From G965267425 sp965267425 (lineage in GTDB: Bacteria; Bacteroidota; Bacteroidia; Flavobacteriales_E; Vicingaceae): 64,000 bases of DNA. The stretch lies in assembly GCA_965267425.1 (NCBI GenBank), contig OZ253959.1, positions 3,038,001 to 3,102,000 on the forward strand, written 5' to 3'. Positions 1-7,907 of this stretch are shown piece after piece. How positions within the stretch are numbered: position 1 is the stretch's first letter; the number at the start of each line of letters is the position of its first letter. Both the position numbers and the translations under genes were made by a program. Under the pieces are notes generated by a model. It was not told the origin of the DNA. It worked only from the letters and a program-made list of their open reading frames with translations, and ran no database searches.

Positions 1-75
1 CTAAATTTCTAAGATGGCTTGCCCCTACTTAGGAATTGCTAAATCGGAATGTAAACATTAATCATAATTACAACA

Positions 76-906
76 ATGTCAAGAATTAATGAACTGTTGG
101 ATGCTGGTGTACATTTTGGTCACCTGAGAAGAAAATGGCATCCTAAAATGGCTCCTTATATATTCATGGAGCGAAATGGAATTCATATCATCGATCTTAA
201 TAAGACCGATGCGAAATTGGAAGAAGCTTGTTCGGCTTTGGCTCAAATAGCTAAATCGGGTAAGAAAATACTTTTTGTTGCCACAAAAAAACAAGCGAAA
301 GAAATCCTTGAAAAAAGAGTGAAGGAAATTAATATGCCTTATGTTACTGAGCGTTGGCCCGGTGGGATGTTAACCAATTTTGCTACTATTCGTAAGGCGG
401 TTAGAAAGATGGGGTCCATTGACAAAATGATTGAAGATGGAACTTTTGATGTTCTTTCCAAAAGAGAGCGTCTTCAAATCACTCGCCAAAGAAAAAAATT
501 GGAAAAGAACTTGGGAAGTATAGCTGATCTAAATAGACTTCCTTCTGCTTTATTTATTGTTGACATCAAAAAAGAGCATATTGCTGTTAACGAAGCAAAA
601 AAGTTGAACATATCCACTTTCGGAATTGTAGATACCAATTCAGATCCTACTCAAGTTGATTTTGCTATTCCTGCCAATGATGATGCTGCAACATCCATTG
701 ATAAGATTCTGGAATATGTGGTTGACGCTATTAAAAAAGGTCTAAGCGAAAGAAAAGCGGAGAGGGATAAAATGACGCCGAATAAGGAAGAAACTAAATC
801 CAAGGATGACTCTTCTGAAAATAAGAAAGAAGATCCGGTAAATGAAGACGCTGCAGGAGAGGCTGACAATAAGGCGGAAACACAAAAGGAAGAAACCGTA
901 AAATAA
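76..906 (+). CDS. rpsB: 30S ribosomal protein S2
   Basis: This is the small-subunit ribosomal protein S2, which helps dock S1 and the mRNA on the 30S subunit. The N-terminus (MSRINELLDAGVHFGHLRRK) is the S2 signature, and the motif ERWPGGMLTN and the IVDTNSDP segment follow as in other S2 proteins. The conserved fold ends near residue 230. After it comes a tail of about 45 residues rich in Lys, Glu, Asp and Ser that is low complexity and probably disordered. The gene is 17 bp upstream of tsf and forms the classic rpsB-tsf pair. No Shine-Dalgarno precedes the ATG. The 75 bases before it hold no recognisable gene end. Confidence 0.97.
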   Translation: MSRINELLDAGVHFGHLRRKWHPKMAPYIFMERNGIHIIDLNKTDAKLEEACSALAQIAKSGKKILFVATKKQAKEILEKRVKEINMPYVTERWPGGMLTNFATIRKAVRKMGSIDKMIEDGTFDVLSKRERLQITRQRKKLEKNLGSIADLNRLPSALFIVDIKKEHIAVNEAKKLNISTFGIVDTNSDPTQVDFAIPANDDAATSIDKILEYVVDAIKKGLSERKAERDKMTPNKEETKSKDDSSENKKEDPVNEDAAGEADNKAETQKEETVK

Positions 907-923
907 CAGATAATACTTATATA

Positions 924-1751
924 ATGACAATAACAGCATCTGACGTAAATCGACTCCGAAAACAAACTGGAGCCGGCATGATGGATTGTAAAAAAGCACT
1001 AACCGAAGCGGAAGGTGATTTTGAAAAGGCAATTGACATATTGAGAAAGAAAGGTCAAAAAGTTGCTGCCAAAAGAAGTGATAGAGAAGCTGGGGAAGGA
1101 TTGGTAATTGCCAAGACCAATGACAACAAAACTGGAGTATTGGTGATGTTAAATTGTGAAACGGATTTTGTAGCAAAAAATGAAGAATTTGGAGCTTTGG
1201 CTAATGAAATTGTTGACATGGCATTACAAAATGAAGTTTCAAATGCTGACGAATTGAAAAGCCTTAAGATGTCCAATGGCTTAACTATTTCTGAAAAAAT
1301 CACTGAAGAAATTGGGAAGATTGGTGAGAAAATTGACTTAGGTGGATTCGAAAAAATCAATTCCGAATATATCTATGCATACAACCACCCAGGAAACAGA
1401 TTGGCTTCAATGGTTGGGATGAACCAGAATAGTGATGAAGTTGAGGATGCAGGAAAAAATGTTGCCATGCAAGTTGCTGCAATGAACCCAGTTGCCCTGG
1501 ATAAGGATAGCGTGAGTCAAGATGTTATTGACAGAGAATTGGCAGTTGGAAAAGAGCAAGCGTTGAATGAAGGGAAGCCTGAAAATATGGTTGAAAAAAT
1601 TGCGCAAGGAAAACTGAACAAATTTTTCAAAGAAAACACTCTTTTAAATCAGGATTACATTAAGGAATCCAAACAATCTGTTCAGAATTATTTGAAGTCA
1701 GTTCATCCAGACTTACGAATAACAGAATATAAAAGATTAGCTTTAAGTTAA
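924..1751 (+). CDS. tsf: Translation elongation factor Ts
   Basis: EF-Ts is the guanine nucleotide exchange factor that recycles EF-Tu-GDP. The N-terminal UBA-like segment (VNRLRKQTGAGMMDCKKAL) and the core motif NCETDFVAKNEEF that contacts EF-Tu are both present. The length of 275 residues is ordinary for Bacteroidota. It lies 17 bp after rpsB and is followed by a strong hairpin terminator, so rpsB-tsf probably form one transcription unit, separate from pyrH downstream. Confidence 0.97.
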   Translation: MTITASDVNRLRKQTGAGMMDCKKALTEAEGDFEKAIDILRKKGQKVAAKRSDREAGEGLVIAKTNDNKTGVLVMLNCETDFVAKNEEFGALANEIVDMALQNEVSNADELKSLKMSNGLTISEKITEEIGKIGEKIDLGGFEKINSEYIYAYNHPGNRLASMVGMNQNSDEVEDAGKNVAMQVAAMNPVALDKDSVSQDVIDRELAVGKEQALNEGKPENMVEKIAQGKLNKFFKENTLLNQDYIKESKQSVQNYLKSVHPDLRITEYKRLALS

Positions 1752-1761
1752 AAAAATGAAG

Positions 1762-1790
1762 AAGGAGAGTTTAAACTCTCCTTTTTTTTA
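1762..1790 (+). terminator. Rho-independent terminator after tsf
   Basis: A perfect inverted repeat runs over 1762-1783 (arms AAGGAGAGTTT and AAACTCTCCTT) and leads directly into an eight-T run at 1782-1789. It starts 10 bases after the tsf stop and separates rpsB-tsf from pyrH. Confidence 0.9.
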
Positions 1791-1823
1791 TTTCAAAATT
1801 CTAACTTTAGCAAAACATTATTG

Positions 1824-2531
1824 ATGAAATACAAAAGAATATTACTCAAACTGAGTGGTGAGGCCCTTATGGGTGAAAAGTCATTCGGAATAGATTACAA
1901 CAGACTTTCAAAATATGCGGTTGAGATAAAAGAAGCTTCTGAAGCGGGCATAGAGGTAGCTGTAGTCATTGGTGGTGGTAATATTTATAGAGGAATACAA
2001 ACTGAAAACGATTTAATTGATCGAGTACAAGGTGACCATATGGGCATGTTGGCTACCGTCATTAACAGTTTGGCCTTACAATCGGCTCTTGAGTCCATAG
2101 ACGTAAAAACACGGCTTTTAACGGCTATTAAAATGGAACAAATAGCTGAACCATTTATTCGAAGAAGAGCTGTTAGGCATTTAGAAAAGGGAAGAGTAGT
2201 AATCTTTGGAGCTGGTACCGGTAATCCTTATTTTACAACAGATACTGCGGCCAGTTTACGTGCTATTGAGATTGAAGCTGACATTATTCTAAAAGGCACA
2301 CGGGTGGATGGTATTTATGACTCCGATCCGGAAAAAAATGAAAATGCCAAAAAATTTAATACAATTTCATTTGACGAAGTGTATAAACAAGGTTTAAACA
2401 TAATGGATATGACCGCCTTTACACTGTGCCGAGAGAACAACTTGCCAATTATTGTTTTTGATATGAATACTCCTGGAAATTTGAGAAAAGTTTTGGAAGG
2501 AGAATCTCGGGGAACTTTGGTTGAAATTTAA
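1824..2531 (+). CDS. pyrH: Uridylate kinase (UMP kinase)
   Basis: This is the hexameric bacterial UMP kinase, which converts UMP and ATP to UDP for pyrimidine nucleotide synthesis. The start KRILLKLSGEAL, the glycine loop VVIGGGNIYRG and the FGAGTGNPYFTTDTAA motif are typical of the amino-acid kinase fold of PyrH. I chose the ATG at 1824 rather than the TTG three bases earlier because family members begin MKYKRxLLKLSGE; this gives 235 residues. A near-consensus promoter box (TAACTTTA, 1802-1809) precedes it, downstream of the tsf terminator. It is followed 10 bp later by frr. Confidence 0.96.
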   Translation: MKYKRILLKLSGEALMGEKSFGIDYNRLSKYAVEIKEASEAGIEVAVVIGGGNIYRGIQTENDLIDRVQGDHMGMLATVINSLALQSALESIDVKTRLLTAIKMEQIAEPFIRRRAVRHLEKGRVVIFGAGTGNPYFTTDTAASLRAIEIEADIILKGTRVDGIYDSDPEKNENAKKFNTISFDEVYKQGLNIMDMTAFTLCRENNLPIIVFDMNTPGNLRKVLEGESRGTLVEI

Positions 2532-2541
2532 ATAATTGCTT

Positions 2542-3105
2542 ATGGAAGATATGATACAATTGCTGAAAGAAACCGCAGAAGAATCTATGCAAAAAGCTGT
2601 GGATCATCTCAAATCAGAATTACTTAAAATTCGAGCGGGTAAGGCAAATCCAAACATGTTGGATGGTATTTTTGTAGATTATTATGGAACACAGACTCCT
2701 TTAAATCAAGTGAGCAATGTTAATACCATGGATGCAAGGACGATCAATATTCAGCCATGGGAGAAAACTATGCTTGAGCCCATAGAACGAGCGATTATCA
2801 ATAGTAATTTGGGGCTAACTCCACAAAATAATGGTGAACTTATCTTAATTAATATTCCGCCATTAACTGAAGAAAGAAGGTCAGAATTAGTTAGACAAGC
2901 TAAAGCGGAATGTGAAAATGCCAAAGTCAGTGTGAGAAATGCTCGAAAAGAAGCTAATGTTGAAGTTAAAGCGCTGCAAAAAGATGGACTTTCAGAAGAT
3001 CAAGCTCATGATGTTGAAAATGACATTCAGAAAATAACAGATGGCTATGTTAACGGAATAGATGAACTTCTTAAAACCAAGGAGCAGGACATCATGACCA
3101 TCTAA
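2542..3105 (+). CDS. frr: Ribosome recycling factor
   Basis: RRF works with EF-G to split post-termination ribosomes. The sequence shows the KIRAGKANPNMLDGIFVDYYG motif of domain I and the C-terminal helix with ENDIQKITDGYVNGIDELL. The ATG at 2542 gives 187 residues, close to the usual 185; a TTG six bases upstream and an ATG at 2551 are less likely alternatives. It is 10 bp downstream of pyrH, so the two are probably cotranscribed, as in many bacteria. Confidence 0.96.
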   Translation: MEDMIQLLKETAEESMQKAVDHLKSELLKIRAGKANPNMLDGIFVDYYGTQTPLNQVSNVNTMDARTINIQPWEKTMLEPIERAIINSNLGLTPQNNGELILINIPPLTEERRSELVRQAKAECENAKVSVRNARKEANVEVKALQKDGLSEDQAHDVENDIQKITDGYVNGIDELLKTKEQDIMTI

Positions 3106-3185
3106 GACCTTACCTCTTTTAGTGATTTACCTACGAATTTATTTTAGCGTATTGACTAGTTCAGAATATCCATTAAAGGCTATTC

Positions 3186-3716
3186 TTGTTAACTAGTATT
3201 TCATATTTATTACTCACCATTTCCATTACTTTTGGATGCATTGTTATCATAGGTGTTAACCTTTCCAAAAATCTTTACCTGGAAAAGTCCATATCAATTA
3301 AAGCAAGTCCCAAAGAAGTTTTTGATATGATTTACAATATGGAACAATGGATACATTGGTTTCCCCATTTAAAAGATGATAAAAGTGCAGAAATAGTTCT
3401 GTATGATGATACACACCGACCTTCCATGTGTCAATGGTCAGGAGATCAATTTTCTGGTACGGCTAAAATAACCGAAAGTCAAAAAAATAAATCCATTAAA
3501 ATAATGTTTCAGTCTACTGAATATGGATTGGTAAATTCAGATTTTAGAATCATCGAAAGTGATGAATATACAACGCTAATCTGGGGATGCAGAATACCAA
3601 TTGAACAAGATCCTTTTCAAAAGTTAATTAGTCACACTATGTATAAAAATGTCTTCATGCATTGTATGACTGATGGACTGGAAAGTCTTAAAAAACATCT
3701 CCAGCAAAATTCATAA
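3186..3716 (+). CDS. Membrane-anchored SRPBCC/polyketide cyclase-like protein
   Basis: The first ~25 residues form one hydrophobic segment (a membrane anchor or uncleaved signal). A domain of about 145 residues follows, with the pattern of SRPBCC (START-like) proteins: SISIKASPKEVFDMIYNMEQ near the beginning, a GTAKITESQ strand and a long C-terminal helix ending ESLKKHLQ. Such domains bind small hydrophobic ligands; the ligand here cannot be told. The start is a TTG because no ATG lies before the domain, so it is less certain than the reading frame. It is 80 bp after frr and its stop is 1 bp from the stop of the opposing radical SAM gene. Confidence 0.75.
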   Translation: MLTSISYLLLTISITFGCIVIIGVNLSKNLYLEKSISIKASPKEVFDMIYNMEQWIHWFPHLKDDKSAEIVLYDDTHRPSMCQWSGDQFSGTAKITESQKNKSIKIMFQSTEYGLVNSDFRIIESDEYTTLIWGCRIPIEQDPFQKLISHTMYKNVFMHCMTDGLESLKKHLQQNS

Positions 3717-3717
3717 A

Positions 3718-4740
3718 TCAATTCCACACTTTTGTTCCCTCAGTACAATTCTGACAAATTTCTATGGATTTTCTGGAACTCAAAACAGATTGCCTAAAGT
3801 CTTTATATTTTGAACCATTCCAAATATCTTTAAAATCGATGTCCTCTTCAATTTTACCTAATTCATGACTTGCATCTTTGTCAAAACAGCACGGAATCAC
3901 ACGACCATCCCATGTGATGACTGTAGATTTCCAAATGCGGGAACACCTATTGGCGAGCTTATTTTTAATATTCATTGTCCCATTTAGGGCTTCATACCTT
4001 GAATATTTACCGTTATCTGGAATCCATACATCATCTGATTCGAAATCATAAATCTGGGCTGTTTTGATTGCAACTTTATCGACACCCAGTTCTTTTCCTA
4101 ACTTCTTTATTTCTTCTATTTGATGCTCATTGCTCTTGAATACAATAAATTGTAAAATAATGGCGGGAGTAGCACTATTTAATTGCCTTTTCCATTTCGC
4201 CAATCTAGCTGTTCCTTCTTTTGCTTTTTTAAGTTCGCCACCTACCCTATACTTAGCATATGTTTCCTGATCTGTCCCGTCAATCGAAACTATAATTCTG
4301 CTCAGTCCGGATTCAACAGTACGCTTTGCCAAATCATCCGTTAAAAAATGCGCATTCGTTGATGTGGAAGTATACATCCGTTTTCGCTTTGCATACTTCA
4401 CCATCTCAAAGAATAAAGGGTTTATATAGGGCTCTCCTTGAAAGTACAGCGTCAAAAATCCTGTATTACGACTAACTTGATCAAGAATGTGCTCGTATAA
4501 ATTTTGTTTCAAATTACCTGTTGGTCTGCTGAATTTTTTTAATCCACTTGGACACTGCGGACAAGATAGGTTGCACGCAGTTGTTGGTTCAAGTGCAATA
4601 CTCAACGGTTGACCCATAACGATCGGTTTCCTAAATGCATTGGACATATAATAGCCAGCTATTACTTTCAACGCATTCACTGCTCTATTAAAGTTCAAAG
4701 ACTTCAATAGTTGAAAACCATCTTTCATGTCAACAAACAT
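3718..4740 (-). CDS. Radical SAM/SPASM domain protein
   Basis: The protein has the radical SAM cluster motif C-x3-C-x2-C (CNLSCPQC, about residue 56), which binds the 4Fe-4S cluster that cleaves S-adenosylmethionine. It has a typical YFQGEPYINP segment and a C-terminal SPASM-like cysteine set (CSRIWKS, CCFDKDA, CQNC) that would hold auxiliary Fe-S clusters. SPASM enzymes often modify peptides or act in maturation, but no precursor peptide is visible next to this gene, so the substrate is unknown. The start at 4740 sits 4 bases after an exact TAAGTTTG box; an internal ATG at 4728 is possible. The gene is convergent with the SRPBCC gene and divergent from the aquaporin. Confidence 0.85.
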   Translation of the reverse strand: MFVDMKDGFQLLKSLNFNRAVNALKVIAGYYMSNAFRKPIVMGQPLSIALEPTTACNLSCPQCPSGLKKFSRPTGNLKQNLYEHILDQVSRNTGFLTLYFQGEPYINPLFFEMVKYAKRKRMYTSTSTNAHFLTDDLAKRTVESGLSRIIVSIDGTDQETYAKYRVGGELKKAKEGTARLAKWKRQLNSATPAIILQFIVFKSNEHQIEEIKKLGKELGVDKVAIKTAQIYDFESDDVWIPDNGKYSRYEALNGTMNIKNKLANRCSRIWKSTVITWDGRVIPCCFDKDASHELGKIEEDIDFKDIWNGSKYKDFRQSVLSSRKSIEICQNCTEGTKVWN

Positions 4741-4744
4741 TCTT

Positions 4745-4752
4745 CAAACTTA
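4745..4752 (-). promoter_or_regulatory. Promoter -7 box for radical SAM gene
   Basis: The minus strand reads TAAGTTTG, an exact match to the Bacteroidota primary sigma -7 element TAnnTTTG. It ends 4 bases before the ATG, so the transcript would have little or no leader. Confidence 0.55.
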
Positions 4753-4856
4753 CGAATAAGAAAATTCTATGGTTTTACGTGTCCAATTTATTGATGGTTG
4801 ATTTAATAATATGTTCATGTTGAAGCTCAAGTAAATTCAACATTGTTTCTTATTTA

Positions 4857-4874
4857 TGCAGTATAAATACTGCA
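4857..4874. repeat. Inverted repeat upstream of aquaporin-arsC
   Basis: A seven-base inverted repeat, TGCAGTA and TACTGCA separated by TAAA, lies upstream of the first credible aquaporin codons. It could be an operator for an ArsR-type or other dimeric repressor. No regulator gene is adjacent, so this is only a candidate. Confidence 0.35.
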
Positions 4875-4940
4875 GGCATCAACACTCATATTCATCTATT
4901 TAAAAAGGCCCAAGCTGAATACGTTGGAACGCTAATTCTA

Positions 4941-5537
4941 GTGCTGTTCGGAGTTGGATCCATACATCTCAATGAGCTGTTAGCATCTTCAATTACAGAT
5001 ATTGGTATCGCATTTATATTTGGAGGAACAGTGGCTCTTTTGATTGCAATTTTTGGACCCATTTCTGGTGCTCATATCAATCCGGCAGTTTCTTTTGGTT
5101 TTTTAATAAAACGACAAATGTCAATTCAGGAATTTGCAATTTACGCTGCCAGTCAAATATTAGGGGCCTTGACGGCCGCTTTTGCCGTTTATATGTTGTT
5201 CAAAAAATCTGCATGTCTTGGATGTACAATTCCTAACAACACATCCCTCTTCATGGTCTTTGTATATGAATGTTTGGCCACTTTTATTTTAATGTTTGTC
5301 ATTTTAGCGGTTATTTATCGCTGGCGCTTTAATAAATACCTTTCCGGTATTTGTATAGGAGCAGTTATAACTGCTTTTTCAATTTTAATGGGGGATTATA
5401 CCGGGGCATCATTAAACCCGGCCAGAACATTGGCTCCTGCAATCATATTTAATGACCTAAGAAATATTTGGATATATATTAGTGCTCCATTGTTGGGATC
5501 ATTTATTGCTGCATTCATATGGAATCGAAAAAAGTAA
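4941..5537 (+). CDS. Aquaporin-family (MIP) channel, possible AqpS-like
   Basis: This is a six-helix major intrinsic protein with both half-helix signatures, GAHINPAVSF and GASLNPARTLAPA. By eye alignment, the helix-5 selectivity-filter position that is His in water-specific aquaporins is Ser here, which suggests a wider pore. The coordinates start at a GTG, but homology clearly begins earlier: in-frame codons from about 4899 read FKKAQAEYVGTLIL, the normal first helix. No ATG, GTG or TTG lies between that point and the in-frame stop at 4821, so the real start is unusual (an ATT at 4890 or ATA at 4863) or there is a frameshift. The 3' end overlaps arsC by 19 bp, so the two are translationally linked. 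In Sinorhizobium meliloti, AqpS releases the arsenite made by ArsC; the same role is inferred here. Confidence 0.85.
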   Translation: MLFGVGSIHLNELLASSITDIGIAFIFGGTVALLIAIFGPISGAHINPAVSFGFLIKRQMSIQEFAIYAASQILGALTAAFAVYMLFKKSACLGCTIPNNTSLFMVFVYECLATFILMFVILAVIYRWRFNKYLSGICIGAVITAFSILMGDYTGASLNPARTLAPAIIFNDLRNIWIYISAPLLGSFIAAFIWNRKK

Positions 5538-5944
5538 AAACGCTTTTGGTCATGTGCACAGGAAATTCCTGTAGAAGTCAAATGGCTCATGGATACCTAA
5601 AACATTATCTACCCGATGTAAAAATTTTAAGTGCTGGAGTTGAACGTCACGGCTTAAATACTATTGCGGTGAAAGTAATGGCTGAAGATGGAATTAACAT
5701 CTCTGACCACACGTCAAATCTAATTGATGAATATATAAACGAGCCTATTGATTTGATAATTACAGTATGCGATCATGCCAATGAAAGCTGTCCTGTTTTC
5801 CCAAGTAACGTCACGAAGATTCATCAGAATTTTAAGGATCCTGCTTGCGCTAAAGGAACGGAAGAAATCATTAATAAGGAATTTATACAGGTAAGGGACG
5901 AAATCAAAGCCTATTGCGCTAAACTAGCACGAGAACTTGCTTAG
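5519..5944 (+). CDS. arsC: Arsenate reductase, thioredoxin-coupled type
   Basis: A 141-residue protein with the low-molecular-weight phosphatase fold. It has the P-loop C13-TGNSC-R19 and the distal cysteine pair C84 and C91 in VCDHANESCPVF, with the acid in KDPA near 107. That three-cysteine set (C13, C84, C91) is the relay of thioredoxin-linked ArsC and is absent from plain tyrosine phosphatases, so arsenate reduction to arsenite is the best call. The start overlaps the aquaporin end by 19 bp. The stop is shared with the opposing accC in a four-base TTAG. No arsR, ACR3 or arsB is nearby. Confidence 0.88.
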   Translation: MESKKVKTLLVMCTGNSCRSQMAHGYLKHYLPDVKILSAGVERHGLNTIAVKVMAEDGINISDHTSNLIDEYINEPIDLIITVCDHANESCPVFPSNVTKIHQNFKDPACAKGTEEIINKEFIQVRDEIKAYCAKLARELA

Positions 5945-7275
5945 GGATTCCAATCATCTAAGAACTTAGTCGTATAATTTCCTTTTCTGAAATTTTCGTC
6001 TTTCATCAATGCTTGATGAAATGGAATAGTAGTCTTAATTCCTTCAATTACAAATTCATCCAATGCCCTTTCCATTTTTGAAATGGCTTCTTCACGAGTT
6101 TGGGCCACTGTGATTAATTTGGCAATCATGGAATCGTAATTAGGTGGAATGGTATATCCTGCATACGCATGTGTATCTACTCTTACACCATGCCCTCCTG
6201 GCGAGTGGAAATTGGTAATAACTCCTGGGGAAGGTCTAAAATCATTATCTACATCCTCCGCATTAATTCTACATTCAATGGAATGTTTCTCAGGAATATA
6301 ATTATTGCCCGTTATCTTGATTCCTGCAGCTACTTTAATTTGCTCTCGAATGAGATCATAATTAATTACCTCTTCAGTGACTGGATGTTCAACTTGAATT
6401 CGGGTATTCATTTCCATAAAATAGAAATCCCGATTTTTATCCACCAAAAATTCAACAGTTCCCACACCTTCATAATTCACTGCTTTAGCCGCTTTAACTG
6501 CGGCTTTTCCCATCTTATCTCTCAACGCTTTGGTCATAATAGGTGAAGGAGTTTCCTCAACTAATTTTTGATGTCTTCTTTGAATGGAACAATCTCTTTC
6601 AGAGAGGTGCGCTGCTTTGCCGTGTCTATCTGCTATAATTTGAATTTCGACATGTCTTGGCTCTTCAACGAATTTCTCCATGTACATGCCATCATTTCCG
6701 AACGCAGCTCCTGCCTCCTGTCTTGCACTATTCCATGCACCTTCTAATTCGTCTTCGGACCACACAATTCGCATACCTTTTCCACCGCCTCCAGCGGTAG
6801 CTTTAAGCATGATTGGATACTTAATTGCTTTTGCTGTTTTTTTGGCATCAGCAAAATTCTTAAGCAAGCCTTCCGAGCCAGGTACAACGGGCACCCCTGC
6901 ACCTTTCATTGTTTTTTTTGCAGAAGACTTATCACCCATGCCATCAATCATTTCAGGTGATGCTCCAATAAATTTCACACCATGTTCCGCACAAATTTTT
7001 GAGAATTTCGCATTTTCTGCTAAAAACCCATATCCCGGATGAATCGCATCACTATTTGTGATTTCAGCTGCTGCCATTATATTGGCAATTTTCAAGTACG
7101 AATCCGAACTTTGAGGAGGCCCTATACAAACTGCTTCGTCGGCAAATCTGACATGAAGGCTATCTTTGTCAGCAGTTGAATATACTGCCACAGTTTGGAT
7201 TCCCATTTCTTTACACGTCCGAATAACTCTGAGTGCAATTTCTCCCCTATTGGCAATCAATATTTTCTTAAACAT
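5941..7275 (-). CDS. accC: Biotin carboxylase subunit of acetyl-CoA carboxylase
   Basis: The ATP-grasp enzyme that carboxylates the biotin on BCCP with bicarbonate, the first step of fatty acid synthesis. The N-terminus MFKKILIANRGEIALRVIR, the ATP loop KATAGGGGKGMRIV, the EMNTRIQVEHPVTE motif and the length of 444 residues all fit AccC. It is the last gene of the yceD-rpmF-plsX-fabH-accB-accC run, 37 bp after accB. Because the carboxyltransferase genes are not here, a role with another biotin enzyme cannot be excluded, but the fabH/plsX context favours acetyl-CoA carboxylase. Confidence 0.95.
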   Translation of the reverse strand: MFKKILIANRGEIALRVIRTCKEMGIQTVAVYSTADKDSLHVRFADEAVCIGPPQSSDSYLKIANIMAAAEITNSDAIHPGYGFLAENAKFSKICAEHGVKFIGASPEMIDGMGDKSSAKKTMKGAGVPVVPGSEGLLKNFADAKKTAKAIKYPIMLKATAGGGGKGMRIVWSEDELEGAWNSARQEAGAAFGNDGMYMEKFVEEPRHVEIQIIADRHGKAAHLSERDCSIQRRHQKLVEETPSPIMTKALRDKMGKAAVKAAKAVNYEGVGTVEFLVDKNRDFYFMEMNTRIQVEHPVTEEVINYDLIREQIKVAAGIKITGNNYIPEKHSIECRINAEDVDNDFRPSPGVITNFHSPGGHGVRVDTHAYAGYTIPPNYDSMIAKLITVAQTREEAISKMERALDEFVIEGIKTTIPFHQALMKDENFRKGNYTTKFLDDWNP

Positions 7276-7312
7276 GTGATTGGATAATTAATGAAAAGTA
7301 AAACTGCACGAA

Positions 7313-7843
7313 TTATGACGGATCAACCAAAAACAACGGTTGATCATATTCTACAGGTGTATTGTCTTCAACCAATGTTTTAACAATTTTTCCTGAGATT
7401 TCTGATTCTATTTCGTTGAAGAGTTTCATTGCCTCAATGATACAAACCGTTTTTCCTGCGGAAACTTCATCTCCCACTTCAACGAAATTTGGTTTGTCAG
7501 GAGAAGGTCTTCGGTAGAACGTTCCAATCATGGGTGATTTAATTTCAACGTATGAAGACTCTTTATCAGCATCTTTAGCTGGAGCGCTTTCTGCAGGCTC
7601 TGCAGCAGGTGCAGGTGGTGCAGCTTGCACTGGGTGGCTCACCACTGGTTGCAATTGTTGAACCGGTGCAACTGGCACTTGCGTTTGAATCAATGTTTGT
7701 TGATCAACAGCGGCATTTTTTGCCCCTCTCTTATTAGGAGGAGTTTTAATTGTCAATTTGAATCCTTCTGATTCTATTTCTACTTCACTCACACCCGACT
7801 TAGCGACAAACTTAATCAGGTCTTGAATTTCATTTAACTTCAT
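7313..7843 (-). CDS. accB: Biotin carboxyl carrier protein (BCCP)
   Basis: This carries the biotin between the carboxylase and carboxyltransferase halves of acetyl-CoA carboxylase. The biotinyl lysine sits in EAMKLFNEIES, preceded by KSPMIGTFYR, which marks the start of the lipoyl/biotinyl domain. A Pro/Ala-rich flexible linker occupies roughly residues 55-95 and the N-terminal helix is MKLNEIQDLIKFVAKSGV. It lies between fabH (64 bp) and accC (37 bp) on the same strand. Confidence 0.95.
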   Translation of the reverse strand: MKLNEIQDLIKFVAKSGVSEVEIESEGFKLTIKTPPNKRGAKNAAVDQQTLIQTQVPVAPVQQLQPVVSHPVQAAPPAPAAEPAESAPAKDADKESSYVEIKSPMIGTFYRRPSPDKPNFVEVGDEVSAGKTVCIIEAMKLFNEIESEISGKIVKTLVEDNTPVEYDQPLFLVDPS

Positions 7844-7907
7844 TTGTTAGGTTTTGAAGAATCTTAAATTAAAGGTATAAATTATTCGTTACGCTACACC
7901 AAAAGAA

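Noticed and set aside
651..1176. Two minus-strand frames of 104 and 144 codons under rpsB/tsf
   Set aside because: They lie wholly antisense to rpsB and tsf, are rich in Phe/Leu/Ser from the reverse of Lys/Glu codons, and show no family motif.
4811..4834. ATG at 4811 as an upstream start for the aquaporin
   Set aside because: It is in a different frame and stops after seven codons (TAA at 4832).
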